Source of the DNA: JANQEA01 sp964466035 | GTDB lineage: Bacteria; Bipolaricaulota; Bipolaricaulia; UBA7950; UBA9294 | Direction: 5' to 3' | Assembly: GCA_964466035.1 (NCBI GenBank) | Contig: CAYXLR010000005.1 | Coordinates: 1-64,000 of the forward strand | Length of the DNA stretch: 64,000 nt | Shown: positions 8,495 through 16,783 of the stretch, piece by piece | Layout of the letters: every line of letters starts with the position of its first letter | How positions within the stretch are numbered: the first letter of the stretch is position 1 | The notes under the pieces: generated by a model | Database searches by the model: none | Told to the model about the DNA's origin: nothing | The model's input: the letters and a program-made list of their open reading frames with translations, nothing else | Made by a program: the position numbers and the translations under genes

Positions 8495-8728
8495 CGCAGA
8501 GGGCGCAGAGAGCCGCGGAGAGAACGGCCAAACCATCACCTCTCGCCAAGGCGCGGAGAACGCAGGGAATCAAAACGCCAACTGACATGAAGGGACAGAC
8601 AGAGAGACCGAGAGAGCTGGACAACAGAAACAAGCGTGGACGCTTGCCGTTTGAGCCCCGCCCCTCTTCTGCGGCTTCTCGGCGTTCTTTGCGTCTCTGC
8701 GAGAGACAGGTTTGGTGAGTCGGAAAGA
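8495..8728. repeat. Intergenic CGCAGAG-type repeat tract, second copy
   Basis: The spacer between the MoCo subunit and iorA contains ACCGCAGAGGGCGCAGAGAG and CCAAGGCGCGGAGAACGCAG, and later the same phrases in inverted orientation (CTTCTGCGGCTTCTCGGCG, TTTGCGTCTCTGCGAGAG). The whole could fold as a long imperfect hairpin. It belongs to the same family as 2645-3038. I see no gene in it. Confidence 0.7.
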
Positions 8729-8736
8729 GGGGCCGA

Positions 8737-10665
8737 GTGACTAGACGGATCCTGACCGGGAACCAGGCCGTCGCTTTGGGCTCGCTGAGCGCCGGCGTCA
8801 AGGTCGTCACCGGCTATCCGGGGACGCCGTCGACCGGCTGCCTGACCCATCTGCTGGCGATGGACCTCCCGGAACGGCACGTCGAGTGGTCGACGAACGA
8901 GAAGGTGGCGTTCGAGATCGCCGCCGGCGCCGCGTGGGCCGGCCACCGGGCGATGTGCACGACGAAGATGTCCGGGGTCAACGTCGCCTACGACGCGCTG
9001 ATCTCGATCGCCTATTCGGGGACGAACGGCGGGCTCGTGATCTACGTCGCCGACGACCCGGGCGTCAGTGCCGGGATGGCCGAGCAGGACTCGCGCGGCT
9101 TCGCGCGGATGTCGCACCTTCCGATGCTCGAGCCGGCGACGCCGGCCGAGACGTACGATCTCGTGCGGACGGCGTTCGAGCTGTCCGAGGCCGTCGGAAG
9201 CCCGGTGTTCCTGCGACTGACGACGGCGGTCTCGCTGTCGCACGCTGTTGTCGAGGTCGACGAGCCGATCCCGCCGCGCGAGATCGAGCCGATCCTGGAG
9301 AAGGACGTCGCCCGCTACACCAAGGCCGGCGCGGCAATCTGCCAGCAACAGCACCGCGATCTGCTCGAGCGGCTCGAACGGGCCGGCGCCTGGGTTTACG
9401 AAAGAAAGCTCAACCAGCTTGAGCTCGCCGGCGAGCCGGGCGGCCTGGGGATCGTCGCCTCGGGGGCGGTGCGCGCGTACCTCCCCGAGGTCTTCCAGGA
9501 ATTCTCCACCGACGCGGTCTCCGTGCTTCGAGCCGTCACGACCATTCCGTTCCCGTGGGAGGAGACGAAGCGGCTGCTCGAGCATTGCGGGACGGTCCTC
9601 GTGCTCGAGGAACTCGAGCCGTACGTCGAGCGCGCCGTCCACGTCGCCGCGCAGCGGCTGGGTTTCGACGGACCGATCGTCGGCAAGCTCGACGGAACGC
9701 TGTCTCCGATCGGTGAATACGGCGAGGCTGCAGTCCGCAGAGGACTGGAGGTCGCGATGTCCTCTGCGAACGCAGCTGGGGCTGAACCGTCAGAGACGGT
9801 TCAGCAGTTCGACAAGCTCGCTGCCCCAAGGCCCATTACGGTCTGCGCCGGATGTCCGCACCGAGGCACGTATCTCGCGATCGAAGCGGCGATCGAGAAG
9901 GCCGGTTACGCGAAGGACGACGTGATGGTCACCGGCGACATCGGCTGCACGATCCTCGGGATGAACCCGCCGTTCGACCTCCTCTGGAACGAGGTGTCGA
10001 TGGGGTCGAGCGTCGGCCTCGCGCAGGGGTACGTCCACGCCGGGCTGAAGACCCCGGTGATCGCCACGATCGGCGACTCGACCTTCTTCCACGGCGGAAT
10101 CCCCGGCCTGATCAACGCGATCCAGCACCGGGTTCCGCTGACGCTGGTCGTCATGGACAACGGCTGGACGGCGATGACCGGGATGCAGGTCAACCCGGGG
10201 ACCGACGAAGCGTTTCAGGAGCGCGGTCGTCGGATCGACCTGGAACGGGCGATCCGGGGGCTCGGTGTCGAGCGCTTGTTCGTTGTGGACCCGTATGACC
10301 TCACGGAAACGACGAACACGTTGGCGGAATGTTTGAAGCATTCCGCTGACGTGAGCGTGGTTCTCGCCCGCCGCGAGTGTGCGATCCAGGCGGCGCGGCG
10401 AGGCGTCCGGCACGGGACGACGACCGTCGATCCGGAGACGTGCGTCCTGTGCAAGCAGTGCCTTCGCGTGACCGGTTGCCCGGCGCTGTCGCTCGGCGAA
10501 TCGTCGATCCGGATCGATTCTTCCCTCTGCAACGGATGCGGGCTGTGCGTCTCTTTCTGTCCGACAGTCGCGATCGTCAACTCGCCGGGTACACCCCGCG
10601 AGTTGACGGAAGAGGAACCGGCCGCAGCCGGTTCCTCTGATACGTCAAAGGAGAAGGTCGAATGA
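8737..10665 (+). CDS. iorA: Indolepyruvate:ferredoxin oxidoreductase alpha subunit
   Basis: 642 residues, typical of IorA, which decarboxylates aryl-2-oxoacids to aryl-acetyl-CoA with thiamine diphosphate and reduces ferredoxin. The N-terminal part has GYPGTPST and KMSGVNVAYD typical of the family. The TPP domain shows CAGCPHRGTY near 372, GDIGCTILGMNP near 401 and GDSTFFHGG near 446. The C-terminal 4Fe-4S domain has CVLCKQCLRVTGCP and CNGCGLCVSFCP near 569-609. GTG 8737 follows AAAGAGGGG. Inverted repeats fall in the linker between the two main domains, in one surface stretch and in the C-terminal tail. It overlaps iorB by 4 nt. Confidence 0.93.
   Translation: MTRRILTGNQAVALGSLSAGVKVVTGYPGTPSTGCLTHLLAMDLPERHVEWSTNEKVAFEIAAGAAWAGHRAMCTTKMSGVNVAYDALISIAYSGTNGGLVIYVADDPGVSAGMAEQDSRGFARMSHLPMLEPATPAETYDLVRTAFELSEAVGSPVFLRLTTAVSLSHAVVEVDEPIPPREIEPILEKDVARYTKAGAAICQQQHRDLLERLERAGAWVYERKLNQLELAGEPGGLGIVASGAVRAYLPEVFQEFSTDAVSVLRAVTTIPFPWEETKRLLEHCGTVLVLEELEPYVERAVHVAAQRLGFDGPIVGKLDGTLSPIGEYGEAAVRRGLEVAMSSANAAGAEPSETVQQFDKLAAPRPITVCAGCPHRGTYLAIEAAIEKAGYAKDDVMVTGDIGCTILGMNPPFDLLWNEVSMGSSVGLAQGYVHAGLKTPVIATIGDSTFFHGGIPGLINAIQHRVPLTLVVMDNGWTAMTGMQVNPGTDEAFQERGRRIDLERAIRGLGVERLFVVDPYDLTETTNTLAECLKHSADVSVVLARRECAIQAARRGVRHGTTTVDPETCVLCKQCLRVTGCPALSLGESSIRIDSSLCNGCGLCVSFCPTVAIVNSPGTPRELTEEEPAAAGSSDTSKEKVE
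9736..9805. repeat. Inverted repeats in the IorA interdomain linker
   Basis: CGCAGAGGAC (9736-9745) pairs with GTCCTCTGCG (9759-9768), loop 13. GCTGAACCGTC (9781-9791) pairs with GACGGTTCAGC (9795-9805), loop 3. Both are perfect and translated within a non-conserved linker, roughly residues 334-356. Confidence 0.9.
10317..10353. repeat. Inverted repeat within iorA
   Basis: GCGGAATG (10324-10331) pairs with CATTCCGC (10339-10346) around TTTGAAG. Outside a two-base internal loop the pairing continues as CACGT (10317-10321) with ACGTG (10349-10353). Confidence 0.85.
10575..10638. repeat. Two inverted repeats forming the IorA C-terminal tail
   Basis: CGTCAACTCGC (10575-10585) pairs perfectly with GCGAGTTGACG (10598-10608). 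AGAGGAACCGGC (10611-10622) pairs perfectly with GCCGGTTCCTCT (10627-10638) around CGCA. They encode the residues after the last iron-sulfur ligand and end just before the iorB ribosome site. Confidence 0.92.
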
Positions 10666-11252
10666 CCTGCGACATCGTCCTCGTCGGCGTCGGCGGGCAG
10701 GGCGTTCTGACGATCGGTGAGCTGCTCCTCCACGCCGCGTTCGACGCCGGCGCGCCGGCGTCGCTCACCCCAACCAAGGGGATGGCGCAGCGAGGCGGGT
10801 TCGTGAAGGTCGAGCTCCGACTCGGCCGAGAAGGAGTCGGTCCGCGGATCGGGGAGCGATCGGCGGATCTGGTCGTCGGGACGGAGCGGTCGGAGGCGCT
10901 GAAGGGAATCCGCTATGCGAAGCCGGACGGAACGTTCGTCCTCTTCGATCACGTCTGGGCGCCGACCGGCGTGATGCTCGGGTCGGACGCGTATCCGACG
11001 CTCGCGCAGGTGACCGAGGCGATTCGAGCGGCCGCGGGAAGGCTGATCGTCCTCGAACCGGCCGACCTTCCGGCCGTCGACGGACGAACCGTGCGGCCGA
11101 ACGTGTACGTTCTCGGCGCGATTCTCGGGATTTCGTCTCTGCGGGAGTCGCTCGGACCGGAGACCGTGGAGCGTGTCCTCGCCAATCGATGGCCGGCGGC
11201 TTCTAAGGCGAACGTCGCCGCGTTCCGAGCGGGCCTGAGGAGCGTCCCGTGA
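10662..11252 (+). CDS. iorB: Indolepyruvate:ferredoxin oxidoreductase beta subunit
   Basis: 196 residues, normal for IorB, the small partner of IorA and homologous to the gamma domain of pyruvate:ferredoxin oxidoreductase. The N-terminus DIVLVGVGGQGVLTIGELL is the hallmark glycine-rich motif, followed by TPTKGMAQRGGFVKVELRLG, the conserved AQRGG stretch. ATG 10662 lies 4 nt inside the end of iorA behind AAAGGAGAAGG, so the subunits are translationally coupled. It overlaps the acyl-CoA ligase start by 4 nt. Confidence 0.93.
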   Translation: MTCDIVLVGVGGQGVLTIGELLLHAAFDAGAPASLTPTKGMAQRGGFVKVELRLGREGVGPRIGERSADLVVGTERSEALKGIRYAKPDGTFVLFDHVWAPTGVMLGSDAYPTLAQVTEAIRAAAGRLIVLEPADLPAVDGRTVRPNVYVLGAILGISSLRESLGPETVERVLANRWPAASKANVAAFRAGLRSVP

Positions 11253-13303
11253 ACTGGGTCGACGCGCTGTTTCGTCCGAGAAGTGTGGCAGTCGTGGGTT
11301 CGGTTTCACCCGGCAAGATCGGACGGGTGCTGGTCGATCAGCTCCTGGCTGGAGGGTACGCCGAAGTCGTCGCCGTGAACCCGCGAGCAGAGGGAACGGG
11401 CCGAATCGCGGCTGCCCGCTCCCTTCACGAGATCGATGCTTGCATCGATCTCGCAGTCGTCGCGTCCCCGGCGGCGACGGTCCCGGACGTCCTCGAGGAC
11501 GCGGGGAAGGCCGGCGTGAAGGTCGCCGTGGTCATCACGGCCGGATTTGCGGAGGCCGGCAACGCGGCGGGCGAGCTCGAGATCCTCGAAGCCGCCCGGC
11601 GATGGGGGCTCCGCGTCGTGGGCCCGAACTGCGCAGGCATCGTGAACACGAAGCACGACCTCTACCCGACCCTGGAGACGCGCCCTCCGGTCGGCGACGT
11701 CGCGTTCGTCTCTCAGAGCGGCGCCCTCGGCGGCGCCGTGCTGTCGTGGGCCGAGGAGCAGGGCATCGGCTTCTCCAAGTTCGTCAGCTACGGGAACGGC
11801 GTCGACCTGACCGACGTCGACTTCCTCGACGCCCTCCGTAGCGACGAGGAGACGTGGGTCGTTGCGCTCTACGTCGAGACGGTCTCGAACGGTCGCCGGT
11901 TCATGGAAGCCGCGCGTCGCCTCGCGACGGTCAAGCCGCTGCTCGTCATCAAGTCCGGCCGATCCGATTCCGGGAGCCGCGCGACGATCTCCCACACCGG
12001 CTCGATGGCCGGCGCCGACGCGGTGTTCGACGCCGCGTTGAGACAGTCCGGCGCGATCCGCGTCGACGGAATCGAGGAGATGTTCGACCTCTGCCGCGGG
12101 TTCACGACGCTCCCGCCGGTCGACGGGCGCCGGCTGGCGATCGTCACCAACTCGGGCGGACCTGGGGTCCTGGCGGCGGACCGCGCCGAGGCCTCCGGTC
12201 TTCGCGTGGAGCCGCCCTCCGATCGGCTGCGGAACCGGCTGAAGAGGAAACTCGAGCCGTTCTGCGGCCTCGACAACCCGTTCGACCTGACCGTCCAAGC
12301 AACGGAGGACGACTACCGCGACACGCTGGTCGCGGCGCTCTCCGAGTACGACGCCGCGCTGACGATCAACGTCAACACGCCGTACCTCGACTCCGCGCCG
12401 CTGGCGGCCGGCGTCGTCGCCGCGGCGAAGTCGACCGGCAAGCCGATCGCAGCGTGCTTCATGGCCGGAAGGCCGGCGCGGGCCGCGCTTCCGGTTCTCC
12501 GCGAAGGCGGCGTGCCGAACTTCGCGACCGGGGAGCGTGCCGTGAGCGCGATGGCCGCCCTGTGGCGGCAATCGCAGAGAGGCGAATCGCAAGGCGATTC
12601 GCCTGGGTTCCCGAGCGTTCCACCGTGTGATCCAGAGCCACTTCCGTGGGAACGAGACCCGCTGGAGCCGGAGGCGACGGACTGGCTGGAAAAGCTCGGC
12701 TTCCCGGTCGTCGAGCGTCGATGGGCGAGGACAACGGACGAGGCGGCCGACGCGGTTCGGGGATTCGCGAGGCCGGTCGCGATGAAGGTCGTCAGCCCGT
12801 CGATCGTGCACAAGAGCGACGCGGGCGGCGTGATCCTGAACGTCAGTGGTCCCGAGGAGGCGGTCGACGCGTTCGAGCGGCTCGGCGTGCTCGCTGGCGA
12901 CGACTCCCGCGGCGTCCTGGTCTCGCCGATGGTTTCGGAGTCGGTCGAGGTCCTCGTCGGCCTCTCTCGCGACCCGCAGTTCGGCCCGGTCGTGGCGTGC
13001 GGGCTTGGCGGCGTCTTCACGGAGGCGCTGAACGACGTTTCGCTGCGCGTCGCGCCGATCGACTCTGAGGAGGCGCGAGCCATGTTCGCGGAGCTCCGGG
13101 GTGCTGCGATCCTCCGCGGCGCCCGCGGGCAAGCACCAAGAGACCTCGACGCGCTCGCCGAGCTGGTCGTGGCGGTCTCGAGGCTCCCGTTCCGGTTCCC
13201 GGCGATCGCGGAGCTCGATCTGAACCCCGTCTTCTCACTCGAACGAGGCGCGCGGATCGGAGACGTCCGCGTCGTGCTCACACGAGACGAGAACGAACCG
13301 TAG
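11249..13303 (+). CDS. Acetate/aryl-acetate CoA ligase (ADP-forming), fused alpha-beta subunits
   Basis: 684 residues, the fused form of NDP-forming acyl-CoA synthetase that converts acyl-CoA, ADP and phosphate to acid, CoA and ATP. The N-terminal CoA-binding Rossmann domain has VVGSVSPGKIGRVL, the ligase-CoA domain carries the phospho-histidine in ISHTGSMAG near 248-254, and the C-terminal ATP-grasp domain (about 475-684) has MKVVSPSIVHKSDAGGV. GTG 11249 overlaps the iorB stop. Placed directly after iorAB it is expected to harvest ATP from the aryl-acetyl-CoA they make. Inverted repeats occur in a surface loop near residue 48-68 and in the linker before the ATP-grasp domain. Confidence 0.92.
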   Translation: MNWVDALFRPRSVAVVGSVSPGKIGRVLVDQLLAGGYAEVVAVNPRAEGTGRIAAARSLHEIDACIDLAVVASPAATVPDVLEDAGKAGVKVAVVITAGFAEAGNAAGELEILEAARRWGLRVVGPNCAGIVNTKHDLYPTLETRPPVGDVAFVSQSGALGGAVLSWAEEQGIGFSKFVSYGNGVDLTDVDFLDALRSDEETWVVALYVETVSNGRRFMEAARRLATVKPLLVIKSGRSDSGSRATISHTGSMAGADAVFDAALRQSGAIRVDGIEEMFDLCRGFTTLPPVDGRRLAIVTNSGGPGVLAADRAEASGLRVEPPSDRLRNRLKRKLEPFCGLDNPFDLTVQATEDDYRDTLVAALSEYDAALTINVNTPYLDSAPLAAGVVAAAKSTGKPIAACFMAGRPARAALPVLREGGVPNFATGERAVSAMAALWRQSQRGESQGDSPGFPSVPPCDPEPLPWERDPLEPEATDWLEKLGFPVVERRWARTTDEAADAVRGFARPVAMKVVSPSIVHKSDAGGVILNVSGPEEAVDAFERLGVLAGDDSRGVLVSPMVSESVEVLVGLSRDPQFGPVVACGLGGVFTEALNDVSLRVAPIDSEEARAMFAELRGAAILRGARGQAPRDLDALAELVVAVSRLPFRFPAIAELDLNPVFSLERGARIGDVRVVLTRDENEP
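11391..11453. repeat. Inverted repeats in the CoA-binding domain of the ADP-forming ligase
   Basis: CGAGATCGATGC (11428-11439) pairs perfectly with GCATCGATCTCG (11442-11453) across only TT. Just upstream AGGGAaCGGGC (11391-11401) pairs with GCCCGcTCCCT (11414-11424) with one mismatch. Confidence 0.88.
12580..12604. repeat. Inverted repeat in the interdomain linker of the ADP-forming ligase
   Basis: AGGCGAATCGC (12580-12590) pairs perfectly with GCGATTCGCCT (12594-12604), loop AAG. It encodes part of the linker before the ATP-grasp domain. Confidence 0.9.
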
Positions 13304-13315
13304 AGAGGAGCAGCC

Positions 13316-14416
13316 ATGTCGAAGACCGTTCGACCGCAACGCGGACTCGAGGCCATTCGCCCCTACGTCCCGGGCAAGCCAATCGAGGAGGTGATGCGCG
13401 AGCACGGGATCGACGACGTCGTCAAGCTGGCGTCGAACGAGAACCCGCTCGGCGTCTCGCCCAAGGCGCTCGCCGCCATGCGGGAGGCCCTGGAACACGT
13501 CAACCTGTACCCCGACTCGGCGAGCCACGATCTGAGGGCGGCGATCGCCGAGCGCTTCGGCCTCTCGATCGACCGGGTCGCCGTGGGAGGCGGCGCGGAC
13601 GATCTGATCCTCGAACTGGCCATGGCCTACCTCGAGGACGGTGACGAGGTCGTCATCAGCCGGTCCTCCTTCCCGGTCTACGACATCTACGTCGCCGCGA
13701 TGCGGGCGAAGCTGGTCAAGACGCCGCTCGCTTCGGGATACCGGGTCGATCTCGACGCGATGGCCGACGCGATCACCGATCGGACGAAGATCGTCGTCGT
13801 CTGCAACCCGAACAACCCGACCGGAACGATCGTCACGGCCGACGAGCTCGATCCGTTCGTCCGCAGCGTCCCGGAGGACGTCCTGATCGTCGTCGACGAG
13901 GCGTACGCCGAAATGGTCGACTCCAAGGCGTTCCCGAACGCGATGGCCCACGTGCGAGAGGGACGACCGAACGTCCTCGTCCTTCGGACGTTCTCCAAGG
14001 TCTACGGACTGGCCGGGATCCGCCTCGGGTACGCGTTCGGGGCGCCGGAGACGATCGCGGCGCTCCACCGGGTGAAGAACATCTTCAACGTGAGCGTCGT
14101 CGCCCAGGCGGCCGGGATCGCCGCTCTTCAGGACGAGGGATTCGTGAAGGAGTCGGTCCGGGCCAATGCGGCCGGCCGCCGGTACCTCTGTCGGGAGTTC
14201 GACCGCCTCGGCCTCGAGCACGCCGAAAGCCACACGAACTTCGTTCTGGTCCGGATCGGCCCGGACGCAGGTCGGATCTACGAACGGCTCCTCGAGCGCG
14301 GGTTCATCGTCCGTCCCTGCGCGCAGTACGATCTGCCGGAGTTCCTCCGCGTCTCGATCGGGACGGAAGAACAGAACGAGCGGCTGATCGCGGAGCTCGG
14401 CGTCCTGTTGCGCTAG
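13316..14416 (+). CDS. hisC: Histidinol-phosphate / aromatic aminotransferase (class I/II, HisC family)
   Basis: 366 residues, typical HisC length. PLP-fold motifs: SNENPLGVSPKAL near residue 41, CNPNNPTG near 162, DEAYAEM, and TFSKVYGLAGIRLGY near 224 with the Schiff-base lysine in FSK. The C-terminal substrate arginine region is FLRVSIGTEEQN. ATG 13316 follows AGAGGAGCAGCC. Family members make histidinol phosphate but many transaminate aromatic amino acids. No other his genes are here; it follows iorAB and an ADP-forming ligase, so aromatic aminotransferase activity is the better functional guess. Confidence 0.88.
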   Translation: MSKTVRPQRGLEAIRPYVPGKPIEEVMREHGIDDVVKLASNENPLGVSPKALAAMREALEHVNLYPDSASHDLRAAIAERFGLSIDRVAVGGGADDLILELAMAYLEDGDEVVISRSSFPVYDIYVAAMRAKLVKTPLASGYRVDLDAMADAITDRTKIVVVCNPNNPTGTIVTADELDPFVRSVPEDVLIVVDEAYAEMVDSKAFPNAMAHVREGRPNVLVLRTFSKVYGLAGIRLGYAFGAPETIAALHRVKNIFNVSVVAQAAGIAALQDEGFVKESVRANAAGRRYLCREFDRLGLEHAESHTNFVLVRIGPDAGRIYERLLERGFIVRPCAQYDLPEFLRVSIGTEEQNERLIAELGVLLR

Positions 14417-14436
14417 CCGGGACGCCGGAGACGCGG

Positions 14437-15432
14437 CTACAGCGTCAACCCCATGTGGTGATACTCGACCCGCCGCGTGAACCCGTAGCGGTTCGCCGCG
14501 TCGGCGACGGCGGGCATCCAGCTCGGCACCACGAGGTCGACCCGTCGACCGGGGCCGCGCGCGATCGCCCGCCCGAGGTGGTACGCGACGAGGTGGTCGG
14601 CCAACTGCGGATGCTCCGGATCGAGCTGGACCCGGATCGAGTCACACCCTCCGGCACACTTCGGCACGTCGTACCGCGCCAGCGCGATCGGCGGGCCGCC
14701 GGTCGCGCGACGGACGAGAAGGAGCTTCATCTCGCGCCGCTGCAGGAGACGGAGGAGCGGGAGAACCGGACGCAACAGCAGCGGCGGCCGGTACCGACCG
14801 ATCACCACCGGCTGATACCGGGTCAGCTCGGGCGGGTTGATCCGCTTGTCGAGTTCGTATCGGATCCGCCAGCTCTTGGATCGGCGGACCGACTCGATTT
14901 CGTATCCGTCCAGCAGCGGCGGGACCTGCGGCGCTCCGTCCGGGGTCACCTCGAACTCGGTCAACCCGCTGAACGGCTCGAATCCGACGCTCGTGTAGAG
15001 CGAGTAGGCGGGGACGTTTCGACCGATCACTCCGAGCACGGCCTTGTCGGCTCCCCGCTTGCGGAGATCGTCCAGCGAGCGGGTCAGCAGCTGTCGCGCG
15101 ATCCCCTGCCCTCGGTATTCCGGAACGACGCCGACGATGTCGACTTCCCACGTCTTCGTCGTCCCCTGCCGCGCGCTGAGGACCAGGCCGACGATCTGCC
15201 CCGCCTCCTCCCAGAGGAACCCGCGGAACAGGTCCCGCAACGCCGGCGAGAAGAGCTGCAGGACCCGGATGATCGGCCAGAGCCGGCGGAGGCTGTTGAT
15301 CGTCCGAAGGACGTCCTGCTGCTCGTCCTCCCGGATACCCCACTCCGGGTGATCCGGATACTGGAACGTCCGCATCAGCATGTCGGTCAGCGGCAGAAGG
15401 TCGCCGGGAAATCGGATCGCTCGCATCGGCAT
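14437..15432 (-). CDS. GNAT family N-acetyltransferase
   Basis: 331 residues, minus strand. The acetyl-CoA-binding motif is clear in VVPEYRGQGIARQLL near residue 105-120, preceded by beta-strand VDIVGV and followed by VPAYSLYTSVGFEPF, the usual C-terminal GNAT pattern. The remaining 170 residues may be a degenerate second GNAT-like domain; it ends YGFTRRVEYHHMGLTL. ATG 15432 is preferred because GGAGGG lies about 7 nt upstream; the frame stays open further but without a ribosome site. Substrate unknown. It is convergent with hisC. Confidence 0.8.
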   Translation of the reverse strand: MPMRAIRFPGDLLPLTDMLMRTFQYPDHPEWGIREDEQQDVLRTINSLRRLWPIIRVLQLFSPALRDLFRGFLWEEAGQIVGLVLSARQGTTKTWEVDIVGVVPEYRGQGIARQLLTRSLDDLRKRGADKAVLGVIGRNVPAYSLYTSVGFEPFSGLTEFEVTPDGAPQVPPLLDGYEIESVRRSKSWRIRYELDKRINPPELTRYQPVVIGRYRPPLLLRPVLPLLRLLQRREMKLLLVRRATGGPPIALARYDVPKCAGGCDSIRVQLDPEHPQLADHLVAYHLGRAIARGPGRRVDLVVPSWMPAVADAANRYGFTRRVEYHHMGLTL

Positions 15433-15470
15433 GGTAGGCCCTCCTACGATGGGGTCCCCCGTACGTCGTT

Positions 15471-16013
15471 CTAGGGCGGCGGATCGTTCAACCGGTGCCG
15501 TGCTGCCCACAGCGCGGAAGCGACCGGCTCCGAGAACGCGACGAACAGGACACGTTCCAGCGTCGGATCGGACCGAAGAAACGCCGCGGTCGTTCCGATC
15601 GCGATCGAGCACGCCTCGTCCAAAGGATACCCGTACGCGCCGCAACTGATCGCCGGGAACGCGATCGATCGAACGCCGTTTCCGACGGCAAGCCGGAGCG
15701 ACGAGCGGTAGCACGAGGCCAGGAGTTCGGCCTCCCTCTGATTCCCACCACGCCAGACCGGCCCGACCGTGTGGACGACGAATCGGGCCGGCAGCTCGTA
15801 GCCATCGGTGATCCGCGCCTCGCCGGCCGGGCAGCGGATGCCCGATCGAACCTCGGGGATCCTTCGACACGCCTCGAGGAGCCGCGGGCCGGCCGCCCGA
15901 TGGATCGCCCCGTCGACGCCGCCACCGCCGAGCAGCCGCTCGTTCGCCGCGTTGACGATCGCGTCGACCTCCAGTTCGGTGATGTCACCTCTGACGATCT
16001 CGATCCGGGTCAT
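15471..16013 (-). CDS. Macro domain protein (O-acetyl-ADP-ribose deacetylase type)
   Basis: 180 residues, essentially one macro domain. Diagnostic motifs: GDITELEVDAIVNAANERL, GGGGVDGAIHRAAGP binding the distal ribose and phosphates, and FPAISCGAYGYPLDEA. Macro domains of this YmdB/MacroD class hydrolyse O-acetyl-ADP-ribose or remove ADP-ribose from proteins. The start is ATG 16013, at the conserved MTRIEIVRGDIT. It lies between a GNAT gene and a flavoprotein gene, all on the minus strand. Confidence 0.9.
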   Translation of the reverse strand: MTRIEIVRGDITELEVDAIVNAANERLLGGGGVDGAIHRAAGPRLLEACRRIPEVRSGIRCPAGEARITDGYELPARFVVHTVGPVWRGGNQREAELLASCYRSSLRLAVGNGVRSIAFPAISCGAYGYPLDEACSIAIGTTAAFLRSDPTLERVLFVAFSEPVASALWAARHRLNDPPP

Positions 16014-16074
16014 GGACGACGACCTCCGAGACCAGCCTACAGCGCACGCCACCGGGAGCCCATCGCGGTGACGG

Positions 16075-16629
16075 TCAGCTTCCCGTGCCTTCGCCAAGCT
16101 CTCGCCCGAGCCTGTACGCCTCCGCCAGCTCGTCGGGTAGCTCGGCGACGGGAATGTCCTTCCCGGTCTCTGGATCGTACGTCTGCGCGGTGATCGCGTG
16201 CGATCGGCTGCCGAACCCCTTGGTGATCCGATCGAGCCACTCGACCATCGAGCCGAAGTAGTGCCGATACCCGATGAGGAGGACGAACTCCTTCCGGCCG
16301 AAGCACGCTTCGGAGACGATCGCCTCGAGCCGATCGAACAACGTCTTCATCTGCGACGTCATGTAGCCCCAGAACATCGGCGTCGCGATCACGACGACGT
16401 CCGCCTCGCAGAAGACCGGGTAGACGACCCGCATGTCGTCGTCGATGACGCATCCCCCGCCGCGGGCGCACTCCATGCACGCCCGGCAGTGCTCGATGCG
16501 CATGTCGATCGGGCGGAAGTGGGTGACCTCATGTTGCCCGGATTCGCCTAGACCGCAAAGAAACCGCTCGGCAAGCGTGTCCGTGTCTCCGCCCTTCCGG
16601 GCGCTTCCGTGCAGTACGACGACCTTCAT
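16075..16629 (-). CDS. NADPH-dependent FMN reductase / iron-sulfur flavoprotein-like oxidoreductase
   Basis: About 184 residues with a flavodoxin fold: the FMN phosphate loop VVLHGSARKGGDTDTLAERF at the N-terminus and ATPMFWGYMTSQMKTLFDR, the second FMN contact, near residue 93. The CRACMEC cysteine motif near 50 resembles that of archaeal-type iron-sulfur flavoproteins, though only three cysteines cluster here. ATG 16629 is preferred, with AGAGGTG upstream; GTG 16638 would overlap that site. Probably a cytosolic quinone or metal-centre reductase; the electron acceptor is unknown. Confidence 0.85.
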   Translation of the reverse strand: MKVVVLHGSARKGGDTDTLAERFLCGLGESGQHEVTHFRPIDMRIEHCRACMECARGGGCVIDDDMRVVYPVFCEADVVVIATPMFWGYMTSQMKTLFDRLEAIVSEACFGRKEFVLLIGYRHYFGSMVEWLDRITKGFGSRSHAITAQTYDPETGKDIPVAELPDELAEAYRLGRELGEGTGS

Positions 16630-16783
16630 CCCGATCACCTCTGCCCGAAGTCTATCGATCCTCGCGTCTCGGTAGCGTCCTCGCCCGCCACATACCGGGT
16701 GATCCGGGACTCATCTAAAGATACCATGCCGGTCCATGACGTGATGCGATACGGACGACGTGCTCTGCGGGAAAGGGGCGAAG

